Source: Leptospira brenneri
Lineage (GTDB): Bacteria; Spirochaetota; Leptospiria; Leptospirales; Leptospiraceae
Assembly: GCF_002812125.1 (NCBI RefSeq)
Contig: NZ_NPDQ01000003.1
Location: forward strand, 248,001 to 312,000
DNA: 64,000 nt
Reading direction: 5' to 3'
This document shows, in pieces, positions 1-9,038 of the stretch. The translations under genes were made by a program, and so were the position numbers. Numbering within the stretch: the first letter of the stretch is position 1; each line of letters starts with the position of its first letter. The notes beneath the pieces were generated by a model. It saw only the letters and a program-made list of their open reading frames with translations, did no database searches and was not told where the DNA came from.

Positions 1-244
1 CGGTATCAATCCAGTTCATTTCGGAATCATTATGATTGTGAATTTGGAAATTGGATATTTGACTCCGCCAGTGGGTGTGAATCTATTTGTGGCCTCAGGT
101 ATCTTCAAACAGCCGTTAGGAAAGGTGATCCAATCAGTGGCTCCGATCGTGGGATTATTCCTCATTGGTCTTATCCTTATCAGTTGGATTCCTGAAATCT
201 CTCTTGGTTTAGTGGGCGGAGAAGCAGCAGCTCCCACTCCATAA
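1..244 (+). CDS. TRAP transporter large permease (DctM-like), 3' end only
   Basis: The open frame enters from the left edge (first whole codon at base 2) and ends at a TAA at 242-244. About 80 residues are visible: a hydrophobic stretch containing GINPVHFGIIM, then NLEIGYLTPPVG and a last membrane segment. The NPVHFG and TPPVG signatures are typical of the C-terminal transmembrane part of DctM, the large permease of tripartite ATP-independent periplasmic transporters, which move organic acids with a periplasmic binding protein. The binding protein and small permease would lie upstream, outside the window. A strong terminator follows. The family is clear; the substrate cannot be told. Confidence 0.85.
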   Translation, partial: GINPVHFGIIMIVNLEIGYLTPPVGVNLFVASGIFKQPLGKVIQSVAPIVGLFLIGLILISWIPEISLGLVGGEAAAPTP

Positions 245-325
245 GGACCAAAGTGTTTTAGGATTTTGTTTTACAAGTGGTCTAAAAATTTCAGATCATT
301 TGTAAATGAAGAGCACTTACGAAAG

Positions 326-357
326 AACGCTGGAGAGTTTTCTCCGGCGTTTTTTTT
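326..357 (+). terminator. Rho-independent terminator after dctM-like gene
   Basis: An 11-bp stem (AACGCTGGAGA at 326-336 pairing with TCTCCGGCGTT at 341-351, one G-T pair) with a 4-base loop runs straight into a T tract at 350-357. It ends transcription of the transporter gene and separates it from the convergent minus-strand J-domain gene. Confidence 0.9.
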
Positions 358-360
358 ACT

Positions 361-891
361 CTATTTACTCCACCACACTCGTAGACGTTCTAAAGAATCT
401 TTAGCGTCCTTGGCCCAAAGGCTATTTGTATGATTTTTGACAATTTCAGCATAAACAGAAATTACGGGTTCTAAATCCTTTCTGAGTTGGACAAGTTCCT
501 TATTTAAGTTTTCAGAAAGTTCGATAGGATGAAGGTTTCTTTTTTCATAATAACGTAAAATGGCTTCCGTTTCTTTTTCCTTTGCCAATTTGTATTCATG
601 AAAAACTGGATCTTTCGATGGTTTCGTGATGTTTGGACTTTCTGAAAAATCAAATCCATCGACCCCTTCCCGAAAACTAGTATCCTCTTCTGGATGAATG
701 AGAAGGTAATCTTTTAAAGATTCGTAATGTTTGTTTAACTCCAAGAACATTACATCACTTGTAAATTCTCCCGAATCTGGATGGTATTTTTTCGCTAACT
801 TATGATAAGCTTCCTTAAGTTCTGACTCAAGGAAACCTGGTGAGAGACCTAAAAAATGGAGGGAATCATTTAACAGTAATTTTTTGTCCAT
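361..891 (-). CDS. J-domain (DnaJ-like) protein in flagellar chaperone cluster
   Basis: A 176-residue protein with an N-terminal J domain: helix II region KEAYHKLAKKY followed by the invariant HPD at residues 37-39, then a helix III region. J domains stimulate Hsp70 (DnaK) ATPase. There is no Gly/Phe region, no zinc fingers and no DnaJ C-terminal domain, so it is a type III, specialised co-chaperone. The remainder is charged and probably helical. Its start lies inside the end of the upstream 137-residue gene (22-base overlap), without a clear ribosome-binding site, suggesting translational coupling. The cluster order fliS, FlgN-like, J-protein hints at a role in handling flagellar export substrates; that is inference. 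Confidence 0.8.
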   Translation of the reverse strand: MDKKLLLNDSLHFLGLSPGFLESELKEAYHKLAKKYHPDSGEFTSDVMFLELNKHYESLKDYLLIHPEEDTSFREGVDGFDFSESPNITKPSKDPVFHEYKLAKEKETEAILRYYEKRNLHPIELSENLNKELVQLRKDLEPVISVYAEIVKNHTNSLWAKDAKDSLERLRVWWSK

Positions 892-1283
892 GAGAGGCCA
901 GAAGACTGCATCAAATGTGATTTTAATCTACGTTTGATACTGAATTCCCAATATTCTTTTTTACTCTCATTCATTTCAAAAACAAGTAATTCTTGAACTT
1001 TGTTTTGGAGGTTTCTTGCTTCATCCAACCTTTCAAATACAGTTTCTGAAATACCAATCTCGTCTGCTGTATAAACTTCCTTTTCTTGTCTTTCCCAAAG
1101 TTCTCGATCCACCTCTTCCAATTTGCGGACAAGGATTTCGTTTTTGAATTCTAACTTCACTGCTGAATCTGCATCGCGATAAGAAAGTAACTCTTCTTCT
1201 CTTTTTAGATGAGTAATCAGGGAATCTAATAATTGAATTTTCTTTTCTAAAAGTTGTTTAGTAGAGTGTTTGCTGGAAATCAT
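870..1283 (-). CDS. Helical protein between fliS and J-protein, possible FlgN-like chaperone
   Basis: A 137-residue, highly charged and almost wholly helical protein with heptad-like leucines (KKIQLLDSLITHLKREEELL near the N-terminus). I do not recognise a family with confidence. Size, helical character and position 12 bases downstream of fliS fit a FlgN-type flagellar chaperone or a small coiled-coil partner of FliS. It overlaps the next gene by 22 bases, so the three genes are likely one transcript. The call is from context; only the coiled-coil nature is seen directly. Confidence 0.6.
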   Translation of the reverse strand: MISSKHSTKQLLEKKIQLLDSLITHLKREEELLSYRDADSAVKLEFKNEILVRKLEEVDRELWERQEKEVYTADEIGISETVFERLDEARNLQNKVQELLVFEMNESKKEYWEFSIKRRLKSHLMQSSGLSWTKNYC

Positions 1284-1295
1284 AAATAAACAAAA

Positions 1296-1742
1296 TTACC
1301 CTGTGATTGAAATTCCAGTCGGTCTTACCCCTGGTGCCGTATTTGGATTCGGAGTGTCTTTTTTTTCTAACTCTTCCCAGGAGATTTTTAACTCAATGAG
1401 GATTTTAATACATTCTTCAATGATTGCTTTGTCCTTTCTCATATTGGCTTCTAACAATCTTTTTTTCAAGTAAACGTATAATGACAGGAGATTATTTGCG
1501 ACTTCTTTCCCTTCTTCCATATTGAGCGAAAGCAAGAGTTCTGTAATGATATCTTGAGTTTTGATGATATTATTGTTCACAACATCATACTTCCTAGGAG
1601 TCATATTGTCTTTGGCCACACCAAGGAATCGGATGGCCCCGTCAAAGAGCATCACAATCAATTTGATTTGGCTAACGGTAGATATCTCATTGGCTTTGTA
1701 TTCATTGTAAGCAGAGGCACCAGTTTTTCTCGCAAGCGACAT
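1296..1742 (-). CDS. fliS: Flagellar export chaperone FliS
   Basis: A 148-residue protein matching FliS, which binds the C-terminus of flagellin in the cytoplasm and prevents premature assembly. It shows the N-terminal YNEYKANEI segment, then SQIKLIVMLFDGAIRFL, the characteristic FliS helix 1, and a helical bundle to about residue 130. The frame is open further upstream (to 1772), but an AGGAG about 6 bases before the ATG at 1742 decides the start at MSLARKTGAS. The C-terminus carries a Pro/Gly-rich tail. It heads a minus-strand cluster and is divergent from purN. Confidence 0.88.
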   Translation of the reverse strand: MSLARKTGASAYNEYKANEISTVSQIKLIVMLFDGAIRFLGVAKDNMTPRKYDVVNNNIIKTQDIITELLLSLNMEEGKEVANNLLSLYVYLKKRLLEANMRKDKAIIEECIKILIELKISWEELEKKDTPNPNTAPGVRPTGISITG

Positions 1743-1819
1743 TTTTTTCTCCTGAGTATTCCCATCGACCAAAAAGGATACTTGCTTAATGACCCAAGTG
1801 AATATTCTTAGAATATCAC

Positions 1820-2434
1820 ATGGGAAAAATAAAACGCGTCGTTTTTTTGGCCTCGGGAAGAGGGTCCAATTTTACCGCTTCCGTCGAGTACATTCGAAAA
1901 AAAAAGCTAAAGCTCGACCTGGTTGCCCTAGTGACAGACAACCCGGAGGCAAAGGCTCTGGGTATTGCCAAATCTTTTGGAATTCCCACAAAAGTAGTCA
2001 CTTACGCTACTTATACACAAAAAACAGATTATCATAAAGATTTACTCTTTGCTGTGGAAAATCTAAATCCTGATCTCATTGTGGCCTGTGGGTATATGCG
2101 AATTCTAAAACCAGAATTTGTACGTAAATTCCAAAGCCGAATCATCAATGTCCATCCAAGCCTACTTCCTGCATTTCCTGGTCTAGACTCTCAAAAACAG
2201 GCTCTCGATTATGGGGTGAAAGTTGCAGGATGTACGGTTCATTTTGTGGAAGAAGGTGTGGACACGGGTCCCATCATATTGCAAAAAGCGATTGCCATTG
2301 CCCCCGAATGGAATGAAAAAGAACTATCCCTTGCAATCCTTGCGGAAGAACATAAAATCCTCCCGCTCGCCATACAACTGTTTTGTGAAGATAAATTAAA
2401 AATCAAAGAACGAAAGGTAGAAATCCTAAAATGA
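1820..2434 (+). CDS. purN: Phosphoribosylglycinamide formyltransferase (PurN)
   Basis: A 204-residue GAR transformylase, step three of purine synthesis, using 10-formyl-tetrahydrofolate. Visible motifs: ASGRGSNF near the N-terminus (phosphate binding), [13 protein letters not shown] (catalytic Asn and His) and [17 protein letters not shown] (catalytic Asp). Length is normal for the family. No Shine-Dalgarno lies before the ATG; instead TAGAAT at 1809-1814 ends 5 bases before it, so the transcript may be leaderless. The stop overlaps the purH start by 4 bases, indicating a purNH operon. Confidence 0.95.
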   Translation: MGKIKRVVFLASGRGSNFTASVEYIRKKKLKLDLVALVTDNPEAKALGIAKSFGIPTKVVTYATYTQKTDYHKDLLFAVENLNPDLIVACGYMRILKPEFVRKFQSRIINVHPSLLPAFPGLDSQKQALDYGVKVAGCTVHFVEEGVDTGPIILQKAIAIAPEWNEKELSLAILAEEHKILPLAIQLFCEDKLKIKERKVEILK

Positions 2435-3972
2435 TCGAAATCAAACGAGCACTCGTATCCGTATCCGACAAAGCTGGAATCACGGAAATCTGTTCCTTCC
2501 TAGCAAAAAACGGTGTGGAAATTCTTTCCACCGGTGGAACCTATGATGCCCTCTCCAAAGCGGGAATCCCGGTAAAAAAGGTAGATGAGTTTACTGGTTT
2601 TCCAGAAATCCTACATGGTCGTGTGAAAACCCTCCACCCCAAAATCCATGGTGGACTTCTCGGCGATACAACAAACCCCGACCATGTCAAACAAATGGAA
2701 AGTAATGGAATTGTTCCCATCACTCTTGTGATCGTAAACCTATATCCATTTGTCAAAACAGTGATGAAACCAGATGTCACCCTCGAAGATGCGATTGAAA
2801 ATATCGATATCGGTGGACCATCTATGCTCCGTTCGGCGGCAAAAAACCACAAAAACGTAGTTGTATTAACTGACCCGAAAGACTACGAATCTTTCCAATC
2901 CGAATTTACCGCAAACAAAGGAAAAGTATCTCGTGAAACAGCATTTAAATATGCAGCCAAAGTATTTTCCGAAACCGCATCTTATGACTCAGCTATCTCC
3001 ACTTTCTTTAATAAAAAGTTAGATATCAAATATCCTGATAAAATCACTTTCGCTTTTAACAAAAAACAAAAACTTCGATACGGTGAAAACCCACACCAAG
3101 ACGCTGCCTTTTATGAACCGCTATTTATCAAATCACAGTTCGAAGCCTTACAAGGAAAAGAACTCTCCTTCAATAATATGTTAGATTTTGATGCGGCATT
3201 TCACGTGGCAAGCCTACTCCCAAAAAACGCAGTTTCTATTGTAAAACACTTAAACCCATGTGGAATTGCATTTGGAGAAACAGTCCTTGAATCATTTGAA
3301 CTCGCAAGAAAAACAGATCCTATTTCTGCCTTTGGTGGAATCATTGGAATTCATGGACGAGTGGAAAAAGAATCTGCAGAAGAAATCACAAAGAATTTTG
3401 TGGAAGGTGTGATCGCAGAAAGTTTTTCAGAAGAAGCCTTAGAAATATTTTCCAAAAAACCAAACATTCGTTTGATTCCCATCGCAAAATTTGACGAAGC
3501 ATTGGATGAATTAGATTTACGTTCCCTTCACCATGGACTTCTCATCCAAAATCGTGATTATGATTTGATTACCAAAGACAAACTAAAAATTGTTTCCAAA
3601 AAACAACCCACCGCTGATGACTTAGAAGGTTTGATGTTTGCATGGAATTGTGTGAAATTTATCAAATCCAATGCGATTGTATATACCGACCAAAACTCTA
3701 CTCTTGGAATCGGAGCAGGACAAATGTCTCGAGTGGACTCGGTGGAACTCGGAGCTATGAAAGCACAAAAAGTAGGACTTTCTGTTGTCGGATCTTATGT
3801 GGGTAGTGATGCATTTTTTCCTTTCCGAGATGGAATTGATTCCATTGCGAAAGTCGGCGCCAAGGCCATCATCCAACCAGGTGGATCCATACGTGATGAA
3901 GAAGTCATCCAAGCAGCTGACGAACATGGACTCATTATGGTCTTTACTGGAATGAGGCATTTCCGTCACTAA
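2431..3972 (+). CDS. purH: Bifunctional AICAR transformylase/IMP cyclohydrolase (PurH)
   Basis: A 513-residue enzyme for the last two steps of IMP synthesis. The N-terminal about 200 residues are the MGS-like cyclohydrolase domain ([43 protein letters not shown]); the rest is the transformylase ([28 protein letters not shown] with the catalytic Lys-His, SAFGGIIG, and [15 protein letters not shown] near the C-terminus). Full length. It is coupled to purN by an ATGA overlap and shares one base with the start of the downstream membrane-protein gene. Confidence 0.97.
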   Translation: MIEIKRALVSVSDKAGITEICSFLAKNGVEILSTGGTYDALSKAGIPVKKVDEFTGFPEILHGRVKTLHPKIHGGLLGDTTNPDHVKQMESNGIVPITLVIVNLYPFVKTVMKPDVTLEDAIENIDIGGPSMLRSAAKNHKNVVVLTDPKDYESFQSEFTANKGKVSRETAFKYAAKVFSETASYDSAISTFFNKKLDIKYPDKITFAFNKKQKLRYGENPHQDAAFYEPLFIKSQFEALQGKELSFNNMLDFDAAFHVASLLPKNAVSIVKHLNPCGIAFGETVLESFELARKTDPISAFGGIIGIHGRVEKESAEEITKNFVEGVIAESFSEEALEIFSKKPNIRLIPIAKFDEALDELDLRSLHHGLLIQNRDYDLITKDKLKIVSKKQPTADDLEGLMFAWNCVKFIKSNAIVYTDQNSTLGIGAGQMSRVDSVELGAMKAQKVGLSVVGSYVGSDAFFPFRDGIDSIAKVGAKAIIQPGGSIRDEEVIQAADEHGLIMVFTGMRHFRH

Positions 3973-4673
3973 TGGAATTTTTTCTTTTCCTCCTATTTCT
4001 CACATTCTTTTGTTTGGTGACTGCTGTAATCGTTTATTACGTTAAGATCCTATTCTTTTCGGCAAAAACAAATTACAGAAGAGAGGAACTAACGGACATT
4101 CGCGGGGATGTTTTCCGCATTTGTTTGGATGTATTAGAATCAGGAGGAAATTTGCTCTATGGAGCTGGGGTCTTTTTTACCTGTGCCCTCTTTGTTTGGC
4201 TTTGGTCTTTACTTGGTTCCCTCCTTGGGGAAAAAGGACCAGGGCCTTTTGAACATATCTTCCATATGCCGATTTTCTTTTTGGCATTATTTTTTTCCTT
4301 TCCGTTTTTAAAAGACACCTACCGCGGAGAAAGTTATCTTTCTTTAGCCAAACCTGCTCTCTCGGGTCTTGCCTTAGGAAATTTGTCTGCGGGTGCTGTC
4401 CACTACGGCCTTGACCGAGATCTTTTCTTTTTATTTTATCTCCTTCTCGTCCTCTTACAAATCCCGGTTCTTGTTTTCCTTTGGAATCGCGAACCAATCT
4501 TTGGGGTCAGCTTTGAAGAAGCAGAAACTTCCATTTATGAAGAAGACTGGGGGTCCCCCTCCCAAACAACCGAAACGAAACCCTCCGAGTGGGAGGAAGA
4601 AGACGGCCCTTTTTCCGATGAACCGGATGACTTTGGTTTGGGCGATGACCCCTTCTCTGAAGATTTTAAGTAA
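3972..4673 (+). CDS. Unknown membrane protein with acidic cytoplasmic tail
   Basis: A 233-residue protein not recognised. It has an N-terminal hydrophobic helix, about four further membrane segments up to roughly residue 170, and then a strongly acidic, Ser/Pro-rich tail (EEEDGPFSDEPDDFG region) that is probably disordered. Its ATG overlaps the purH stop by one base, so it is translated from the purine operon transcript, but nothing in its sequence suggests a purine role. The next gene begins 43 bases later. Confidence 0.75.
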   Translation: MEFFLFLLFLTFFCLVTAVIVYYVKILFFSAKTNYRREELTDIRGDVFRICLDVLESGGNLLYGAGVFFTCALFVWLWSLLGSLLGEKGPGPFEHIFHMPIFFLALFFSFPFLKDTYRGESYLSLAKPALSGLALGNLSAGAVHYGLDRDLFFLFYLLLVLLQIPVLVFLWNREPIFGVSFEEAETSIYEEDWGSPSQTTETKPSEWEEEDGPFSDEPDDFGLGDDPFSEDFK

Positions 4674-4716
4674 GAAACCGGTTCTCTTTTTTCTCCGTTT
4701 GACCGATAGAAATGAT

Positions 4717-5388
4717 ATGAAGAAATACCTGATTTTCCTTCTTTTTTCCCTTCCTGGCATTCTTTCTGCCCAAACAGAAATCCCAAATAGTTTGGATGGA
4801 TTTGCTGAAGCCTCTTGGGGAATGACCTTTGAATCCGTTCGCGAAAAATTTCTATCGATGGCGACCAATCCCGAATCCAAGGAAAAAATCGAACTCTTAA
4901 ATGAAAAAAAAGAGGAAAGCCTTCTCATCAAAAGAAACGGAATCTTCTATCTTTACCGCTTTTATAAAACTCCAGAACTTTTAAAAGAAGTCCGCCCCAG
5001 AAGAGAGGGAGGTTCTGAAACCGACCCTTCCATTGATGGGCAGACAGAATTTCGCGAAAATGGAATTCTTTTCTCTGTAGGTGTAACTTTCAACCTAGTT
5101 CCCTCGGAAAAGATCAAAGAGAAGATGGAAAAGAAATATGGAAAACCTAGAAAGGAAGCCATCGGTGATGACAAAGTTTCTGGGGCAGCTATTTGGGAAC
5201 TCGTGGAAAGGAGAGAAAATCCTCCTCGCGGTGGGTTTGCCGTAGTTTGGAGAGAAGGATACAAAAAAGCTCCTTACACAAGACGAATTGATTATTTCTC
5301 TGCCAATCTCAAAGAGGTCATTGCCAAGGATTATGTCGATTTCTTCAGCGTACAAGAAACAAAAACCTTGCGGGATTTAATCCCATAG
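4717..5388 (+). CDS. Exported protein of unknown function
   Basis: A 223-residue protein with a clean signal peptide (MKKYLIFLLFSLPGILSAQ, cleavage expected after SAQ). The mature part contains GFAEASWGMTFESVREKF, similar in style to small periplasmic proteins that begin with a W-G-M motif, and the chain is rich in Lys and Glu. The open frame runs further upstream to 4393 across the previous gene, but the signal peptide fixes the start at 4717. It probably belongs to the purNH transcript. No function can be assigned. Confidence 0.75.
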   Translation: MKKYLIFLLFSLPGILSAQTEIPNSLDGFAEASWGMTFESVREKFLSMATNPESKEKIELLNEKKEESLLIKRNGIFYLYRFYKTPELLKEVRPRREGGSETDPSIDGQTEFRENGILFSVGVTFNLVPSEKIKEKMEKKYGKPRKEAIGDDKVSGAAIWELVERRENPPRGGFAVVWREGYKKAPYTRRIDYFSANLKEVIAKDYVDFFSVQETKTLRDLIP

Positions 5389-5397
5389 CTACCCTGT

Positions 5398-5435
5398 CTC
5401 GTGAGGCTTGGCAATTTGAGTGCCAAGCAGACGAG
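5398..5435 (+). promoter_or_regulatory. Hairpin covering the transaldolase ribosome-binding site
   Basis: An 8-bp perfect stem, GCTTGGCA at 5406-5413 with TGCCAAGC at 5421-5428 and a 7-base loop, is extended outward by CTCGT (5398-5402) with ACGAG (5431-5435) across a small internal loop. The distal arm ends in GAGG, the apparent Shine-Dalgarno, 6 bases before the ATG at 5441. The structure could limit ribosome access, a translational control element. There is no T tract after it, so it is unlikely to be a terminator. Confidence 0.6.
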
Positions 5436-5440
5436 GCAAA

Positions 5441-6085
5441 ATGAATTTATTCTTAGACACAGCCAACATAGACGAAATTAAAAAAGTCCATGAACTTGGT
5501 CTCCTTGATGGGATTACTACCAACCCATCCATCATCGCAAAATCCGGTCGTAAATTTACAGAAGTCATCAAAGAAATTTGTAGTTTTGTAAAAGGACCCG
5601 TGAGTGCGGAAGTCCTAGCAACTGATGCACCCACCATGATCAAAGAAGGTTTAGAACTTTCTAAAATTGCAGAAAACGTAGTCGTAAAAGTCCCCCTCAT
5701 TCCAGAAGGAATCAAAGCAGTAAACGCATTTGCAGAAAAGGGAATCAGAACCAATGTAACTCTTTGTTTTACTGCCAACCAAGCATTACTTGCAGCCAAA
5801 GCTGGTGCTAGTTTCATTTCCCCTTTTGTCGGTCGTTTGGATGATATTGGTTATGATGGACTTGAACTTATCTCTGAGATCCGAGACATTTATGACAACT
5901 ATGGAATCGAAACACAAATCCTTGCGGCATCTGTTCGTCACCCCATCCATTTCAAAGAAGTGGCTCTTCGCGGTGCTGATTGTGTGACTCTTCCTTATTC
6001 CGTATTTGAAATGCTTTTCAAACACCCACTCACGGACAGTGGACTTGCAAAGTTTGTAGAAGATTCTAAAAAACTAAACTGGTAA
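5441..6085 (+). CDS. tal: Transaldolase (TalC/FSA-size class)
   Basis: A 214-residue transaldolase of the short class related to fructose-6-phosphate aldolase. It opens with [13 protein letters not shown] and [13 protein letters not shown], carries the Schiff-base lysine in NVVVKVPLI, then [26 protein letters not shown] and ILAASVRHP. Enzymes of this size interconvert sedoheptulose-7-phosphate and glyceraldehyde-3-phosphate with erythrose-4-phosphate and fructose-6-phosphate in the non-oxidative pentose phosphate pathway. The start follows GAGG by 6 bases; the open frame upstream begins inside the regulatory hairpin and is not used. The aldolase alternative (FSA) is less likely because leptospires need a transaldolase. 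Confidence 0.93.
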   Translation: MNLFLDTANIDEIKKVHELGLLDGITTNPSIIAKSGRKFTEVIKEICSFVKGPVSAEVLATDAPTMIKEGLELSKIAENVVVKVPLIPEGIKAVNAFAEKGIRTNVTLCFTANQALLAAKAGASFISPFVGRLDDIGYDGLELISEIRDIYDNYGIETQILAASVRHPIHFKEVALRGADCVTLPYSVFEMLFKHPLTDSGLAKFVEDSKKLNW

Positions 6086-6098
6086 AAAATTAAAACCA

Positions 6099-6165
6099 CA
6101 CCACCGGATACTTTCGGTGGTGAATCAAATGACTCACTACAAGTGGGTTCACAACTAGAGTCATT
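6099..6165. repeat. Two inverted repeats downstream of transaldolase
   Basis: In the 154-base gap after tal there is CACCACCG (6099-6106) facing CGGTGGTG (6115-6122), and then AATGACTC (6128-6135) facing GAGTCATT (6158-6165), with a small CACT/AGTG hairpin inside the second loop. Neither is followed by a T tract. They may be a stabilising 3' structure, a weak terminator or protein-binding sites. The rest of the gap shows nothing. Confidence 0.5.
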
Positions 6166-6239
6166 ACCTCGGGTAAATGCGGGAAAAAAAGAAAATCCAC
6201 CCCCGCCCTACAGGTCACTCCACGGGAATGTTTTTAAAC

Positions 6240-7271
6240 CTACTTTTCAGCGTAATTTGTCCAAATCTCCTTCATTTGATCGATAAAACAAAATGCTGAC
6301 TGGTGAGAAGCATCATTGAATAAATCACAGGTGCCTTCCTTGTTCCAATTCAAACTATAAGCTCCGTAAGAAGTGGTCAGAGATTCAATTGGATCCCACC
6401 AAACTTCTTTTACATGAAACTTTTCATAGTATTTATAATAATCACCATATACCTTTGGCCAAAGAACCAGAGTTTTGATTTTGTTTTTCCGCGTGAGTTC
6501 CAAAAATGCTTCTACATAAGGCTTCTGAGATTCTCCCAAAGTATAGGAACTCATATACAAACTTCCAATCCGTAGAGTGTCTTTTCTAATTTTTTCCACC
6601 GGGTTGGATTGTACACCATACATCAAATATTCACCTTTCGTATAATTGATGAGTTGGAACTCTTCATTATACAAAGATTTGTATTCTCTTAGCTTCCCTC
6701 GTTTGAGTCTTGAACTAAGAAGTGATAAGTTTAATTCTACACTTCGAATGGTAAAAACTTTGTCTAAGAGATAAGTCCATTTTTCCTTTAGAGGGATGTC
6801 CTTCCATACAATGTCCAAACAGTCCTGATCACACCCCATACGAAGAAATGGAGAAAGAATAAAACCTTTATTGTCATCAAAGGCTTCTGGACTAAGCGAA
6901 AGAATTACAAACTCCGGGTTCACTCCTGAATCGAGTAACTTCTTCAACTGGATATAGGAATTCATTGGAATTCCTTGGGGACTGCTGAAGTTGTATAAAG
7001 TCCAATTTTTATGATAAGGTTCAGGGATTCCCAATTCCGAAAAAGGATAAGAACGAGAGTCTCCAAAAACAAGGGCTAGGTTTTTGATTTTGGCTTCAGG
7101 ATCGTTTAAAAGTCTTTTTTCTAAAACCTTTCTTTGAAAATAGAAAACAGAATTACCTGCTTGGAGAAATTCATCATGAAAGACTGGCAAAAGGAAAATT
7201 TTATCTACAAGAAAGATAAATAGAAAAAGAGCCACTGGATATAATAAAAACGGTTTTGATTTCAAAAACAC
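6240..7271 (-). CDS. DUF1574 family protein, SGNH-hydrolase-like, membrane-anchored
   Basis: A 343-residue protein with one N-terminal membrane helix (residues about 8-28) and a large extracytoplasmic part. LVFGDSRSYPF resembles the GDS nucleophile block of SGNH hydrolases, and DASHQSAFC near the C-terminus supplies the matching Asp and His. This pattern is that of DUF1574, a family expanded in Leptospira. SGNH relatives often add or remove acyl groups on surface polysaccharides; whether this protein does so is inference. It is a single gene between convergent tal and the pseudouridine synthase gene. Confidence 0.75.
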   Translation of the reverse strand: MFLKSKPFLLYPVALFLFIFLVDKIFLLPVFHDEFLQAGNSVFYFQRKVLEKRLLNDPEAKIKNLALVFGDSRSYPFSELGIPEPYHKNWTLYNFSSPQGIPMNSYIQLKKLLDSGVNPEFVILSLSPEAFDDNKGFILSPFLRMGCDQDCLDIVWKDIPLKEKWTYLLDKVFTIRSVELNLSLLSSRLKRGKLREYKSLYNEEFQLINYTKGEYLMYGVQSNPVEKIRKDTLRIGSLYMSSYTLGESQKPYVEAFLELTRKNKIKTLVLWPKVYGDYYKYYEKFHVKEVWWDPIESLTTSYGAYSLNWNKEGTCDLFNDASHQSAFCFIDQMKEIWTNYAEK

Positions 7272-7321
7272 AAATCCCCTAACCTCACCATTTTATGAGC
7301 GGATTGGATTCTTCAACCAAA

Positions 7322-8065
7322 TTAAGCACTCGGCTTTCCCAGAACCTGCTCTTCGGTGACGACTTTGTATTTGCCTTCATCCAGAACAAAATCTCTGAGA
7401 TCGAGTTTCCCGATCCGAATCCGATAAAGATCAAGAACGACCATATCTTTCGCTTTACACATCCTACGGATTTGCCGTTTTTTCCCTTCTTTTAAAATGA
7501 TACTTAGATAACTCGTAAACCCAGGAGCGGTTTTTTCTGGAACAACATTTGCAGGTTTTACAGAAAGTGCACGAAGTGTCTCTCCACCCTCCCTAACACC
7601 TAACATAAATTCATCGGCAATTGGTTTCCAAGCTACAGGTTGTTTCAAACTAATGATATATTCTTTATCGATTTTATTTCTGGGATGGGTGACCTTCTGG
7701 ATAAAATCCCCATCGATGGATAAAAGCAAAAGCCCACGAGAATCCAAGTCCAAACGACCGGCATAATTGTATTTTTGGAAACCTTCTGGCAAAAGTGAGA
7801 AGATCGTGTTTTCATGAAACTTATCTTCATGGGAAGTAAGGAAACCAGGAGGTTTGTTGAAAGCGATGATTTTCGGTCGTTTCAGAGATTCCTCTTCCAT
7901 CTGGATAGATTTCCCATCAAAGCTGACGGAATCGACTTCGGAGACTTGAAAGGAAAGATCCGTGATGGTACTCCCGTTTACCTTGATCCGACCAGCGAGG
8001 ACCAATTCTTCCACTTTCCGACGGGAACCAAGACCTAATTTGGCTAGAAATGCGTTGATCCTCAT
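7322..8065 (-). CDS. RsuA/RluB-family 16S/23S rRNA pseudouridine synthase
   Basis: A 247-residue enzyme with an N-terminal S4 RNA-binding domain (MRINAFLAKLGLGSRRKVEELVLAGRI region) and the pseudouridine synthase core. The catalytic Asp is in AGRLDLDSRGLLLLS, and KEGKKRQIRRMCKA is the family C-terminal motif. It isomerises a uridine in rRNA; RsuA, RluB, RluE and RluF cannot be separated by eye. It is divergent from lipA, whose start lies 50 bases from its own. Confidence 0.9.
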   Translation of the reverse strand: MRINAFLAKLGLGSRRKVEELVLAGRIKVNGSTITDLSFQVSEVDSVSFDGKSIQMEEESLKRPKIIAFNKPPGFLTSHEDKFHENTIFSLLPEGFQKYNYAGRLDLDSRGLLLLSIDGDFIQKVTHPRNKIDKEYIISLKQPVAWKPIADEFMLGVREGGETLRALSVKPANVVPEKTAPGFTSYLSIILKEGKKRQIRRMCKAKDMVVLDLYRIRIGKLDLRDFVLDEGKYKVVTEEQVLGKPSA

Positions 8066-8114
8066 GATTTTCCATTTTACAAAGTGGCCTCATTTCAAAA
8101 AGTCTAAAGAAGGT

Positions 8115-9023
8115 ATGAATCCGCTAAAAAAGAAACCTCGCTCTAAAAATATCAGCCCCAAAGTAGTCCACCCTGAGTGGATGAAAGTGCGAGTGAGTTT
8201 CCCGACAGAGGGAGATGCCCTCTCGAAAGTGCGGGAAGAGGTAGAATCTAAAAAACTCCATACTGTTTGCGAATCTGCAAGTTGTCCGAACCTCAACCAT
8301 TGTTGGAATCGTAGGACAGCCACTTATATGTTGTCTGGTGATATCTGTACAAGACGTTGTCAGTATTGTGATGTGGCCTTTGGGAAACCAAATCCTCTCG
8401 ATCATGAAGAACCAGAACGTGTGGCAAGGTCTGTGGCTGAATTAGAACTTCGCCATGTGGTGCTCACGGCAGTCAACCGAGACGACTTAAAAGATGGTGG
8501 GGCTAGTCACTTTGCAGAAACCATTACGAGAATCAAATCATACCTTCCCACTTGTTCGATCGAAGTTTTAATTCCAGATTTTAAGGCCAAGGAAGAATCC
8601 TTACAAATTCTTTACACCGCAAAACCCAATATCATCAATCATAATATCGAAACTGTGGAACGACTATTTCCCACAATCACTCCCCAAAAAAACTACAAAC
8701 GTTCTCTGGAAGTTCTTTCTCATATTGCAAGACATGGATTTCTTACGAAAAGCGGACTGATTCTAGGACTCGGTGAAAAGGATGAGGACGTCAAACAGTG
8801 TTTAGAGGATCTCTATTCGAACGGAGTTCGGATGCTCACCATTGGCCAATACCTCCAACCAGGCCCGACCCACTACCCAGTTCAGGAATTTGTTCGACCA
8901 GAAGTTTTTGAATTTTGGAAAGAGGAAGCATACAAAATTGGATTCAAAACGATTGCCTCAGGTCCACTCGTTCGCTCCTCCTACCACGCAGACGAATATT
9001 TTTCAGACCAAACACCAAATTAG
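8115..9023 (+). CDS. lipA: Lipoyl synthase (LipA)
   Basis: A 302-residue radical SAM enzyme that inserts two sulfurs into protein-bound octanoyl groups. The auxiliary cluster cysteines are in CESASCPNLNHCW (CX4CX5C) and the radical SAM cluster in CTRRCQYCDV (CX3CX2C). VLTAVNRDDLKDGG and NHNIETV are also characteristic, and RSSYHADE at the C-terminus supplies the conserved Ser ligand. The open frame extends back to 7962, but AAAGAAGG just before the ATG at 8115 and family length decide the start at MNPLKKK. Confidence 0.97.
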   Translation: MNPLKKKPRSKNISPKVVHPEWMKVRVSFPTEGDALSKVREEVESKKLHTVCESASCPNLNHCWNRRTATYMLSGDICTRRCQYCDVAFGKPNPLDHEEPERVARSVAELELRHVVLTAVNRDDLKDGGASHFAETITRIKSYLPTCSIEVLIPDFKAKEESLQILYTAKPNIINHNIETVERLFPTITPQKNYKRSLEVLSHIARHGFLTKSGLILGLGEKDEDVKQCLEDLYSNGVRMLTIGQYLQPGPTHYPVQEFVRPEVFEFWKEEAYKIGFKTIASGPLVRSSYHADEYFSDQTPN

Positions 9024-9038
9024 TCCGAAAGGATAGAT

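Noticed and set aside
3622..3969. 115-residue minus-strand frame
   Set aside because: Lies wholly inside purH on the other strand, with no ribosome-binding site and no domain-like content.
4393..4716. N-terminal extension of the exported-protein frame
   Set aside because: It overlaps the upstream membrane-protein gene and would bury the clear signal peptide that begins at 4717.
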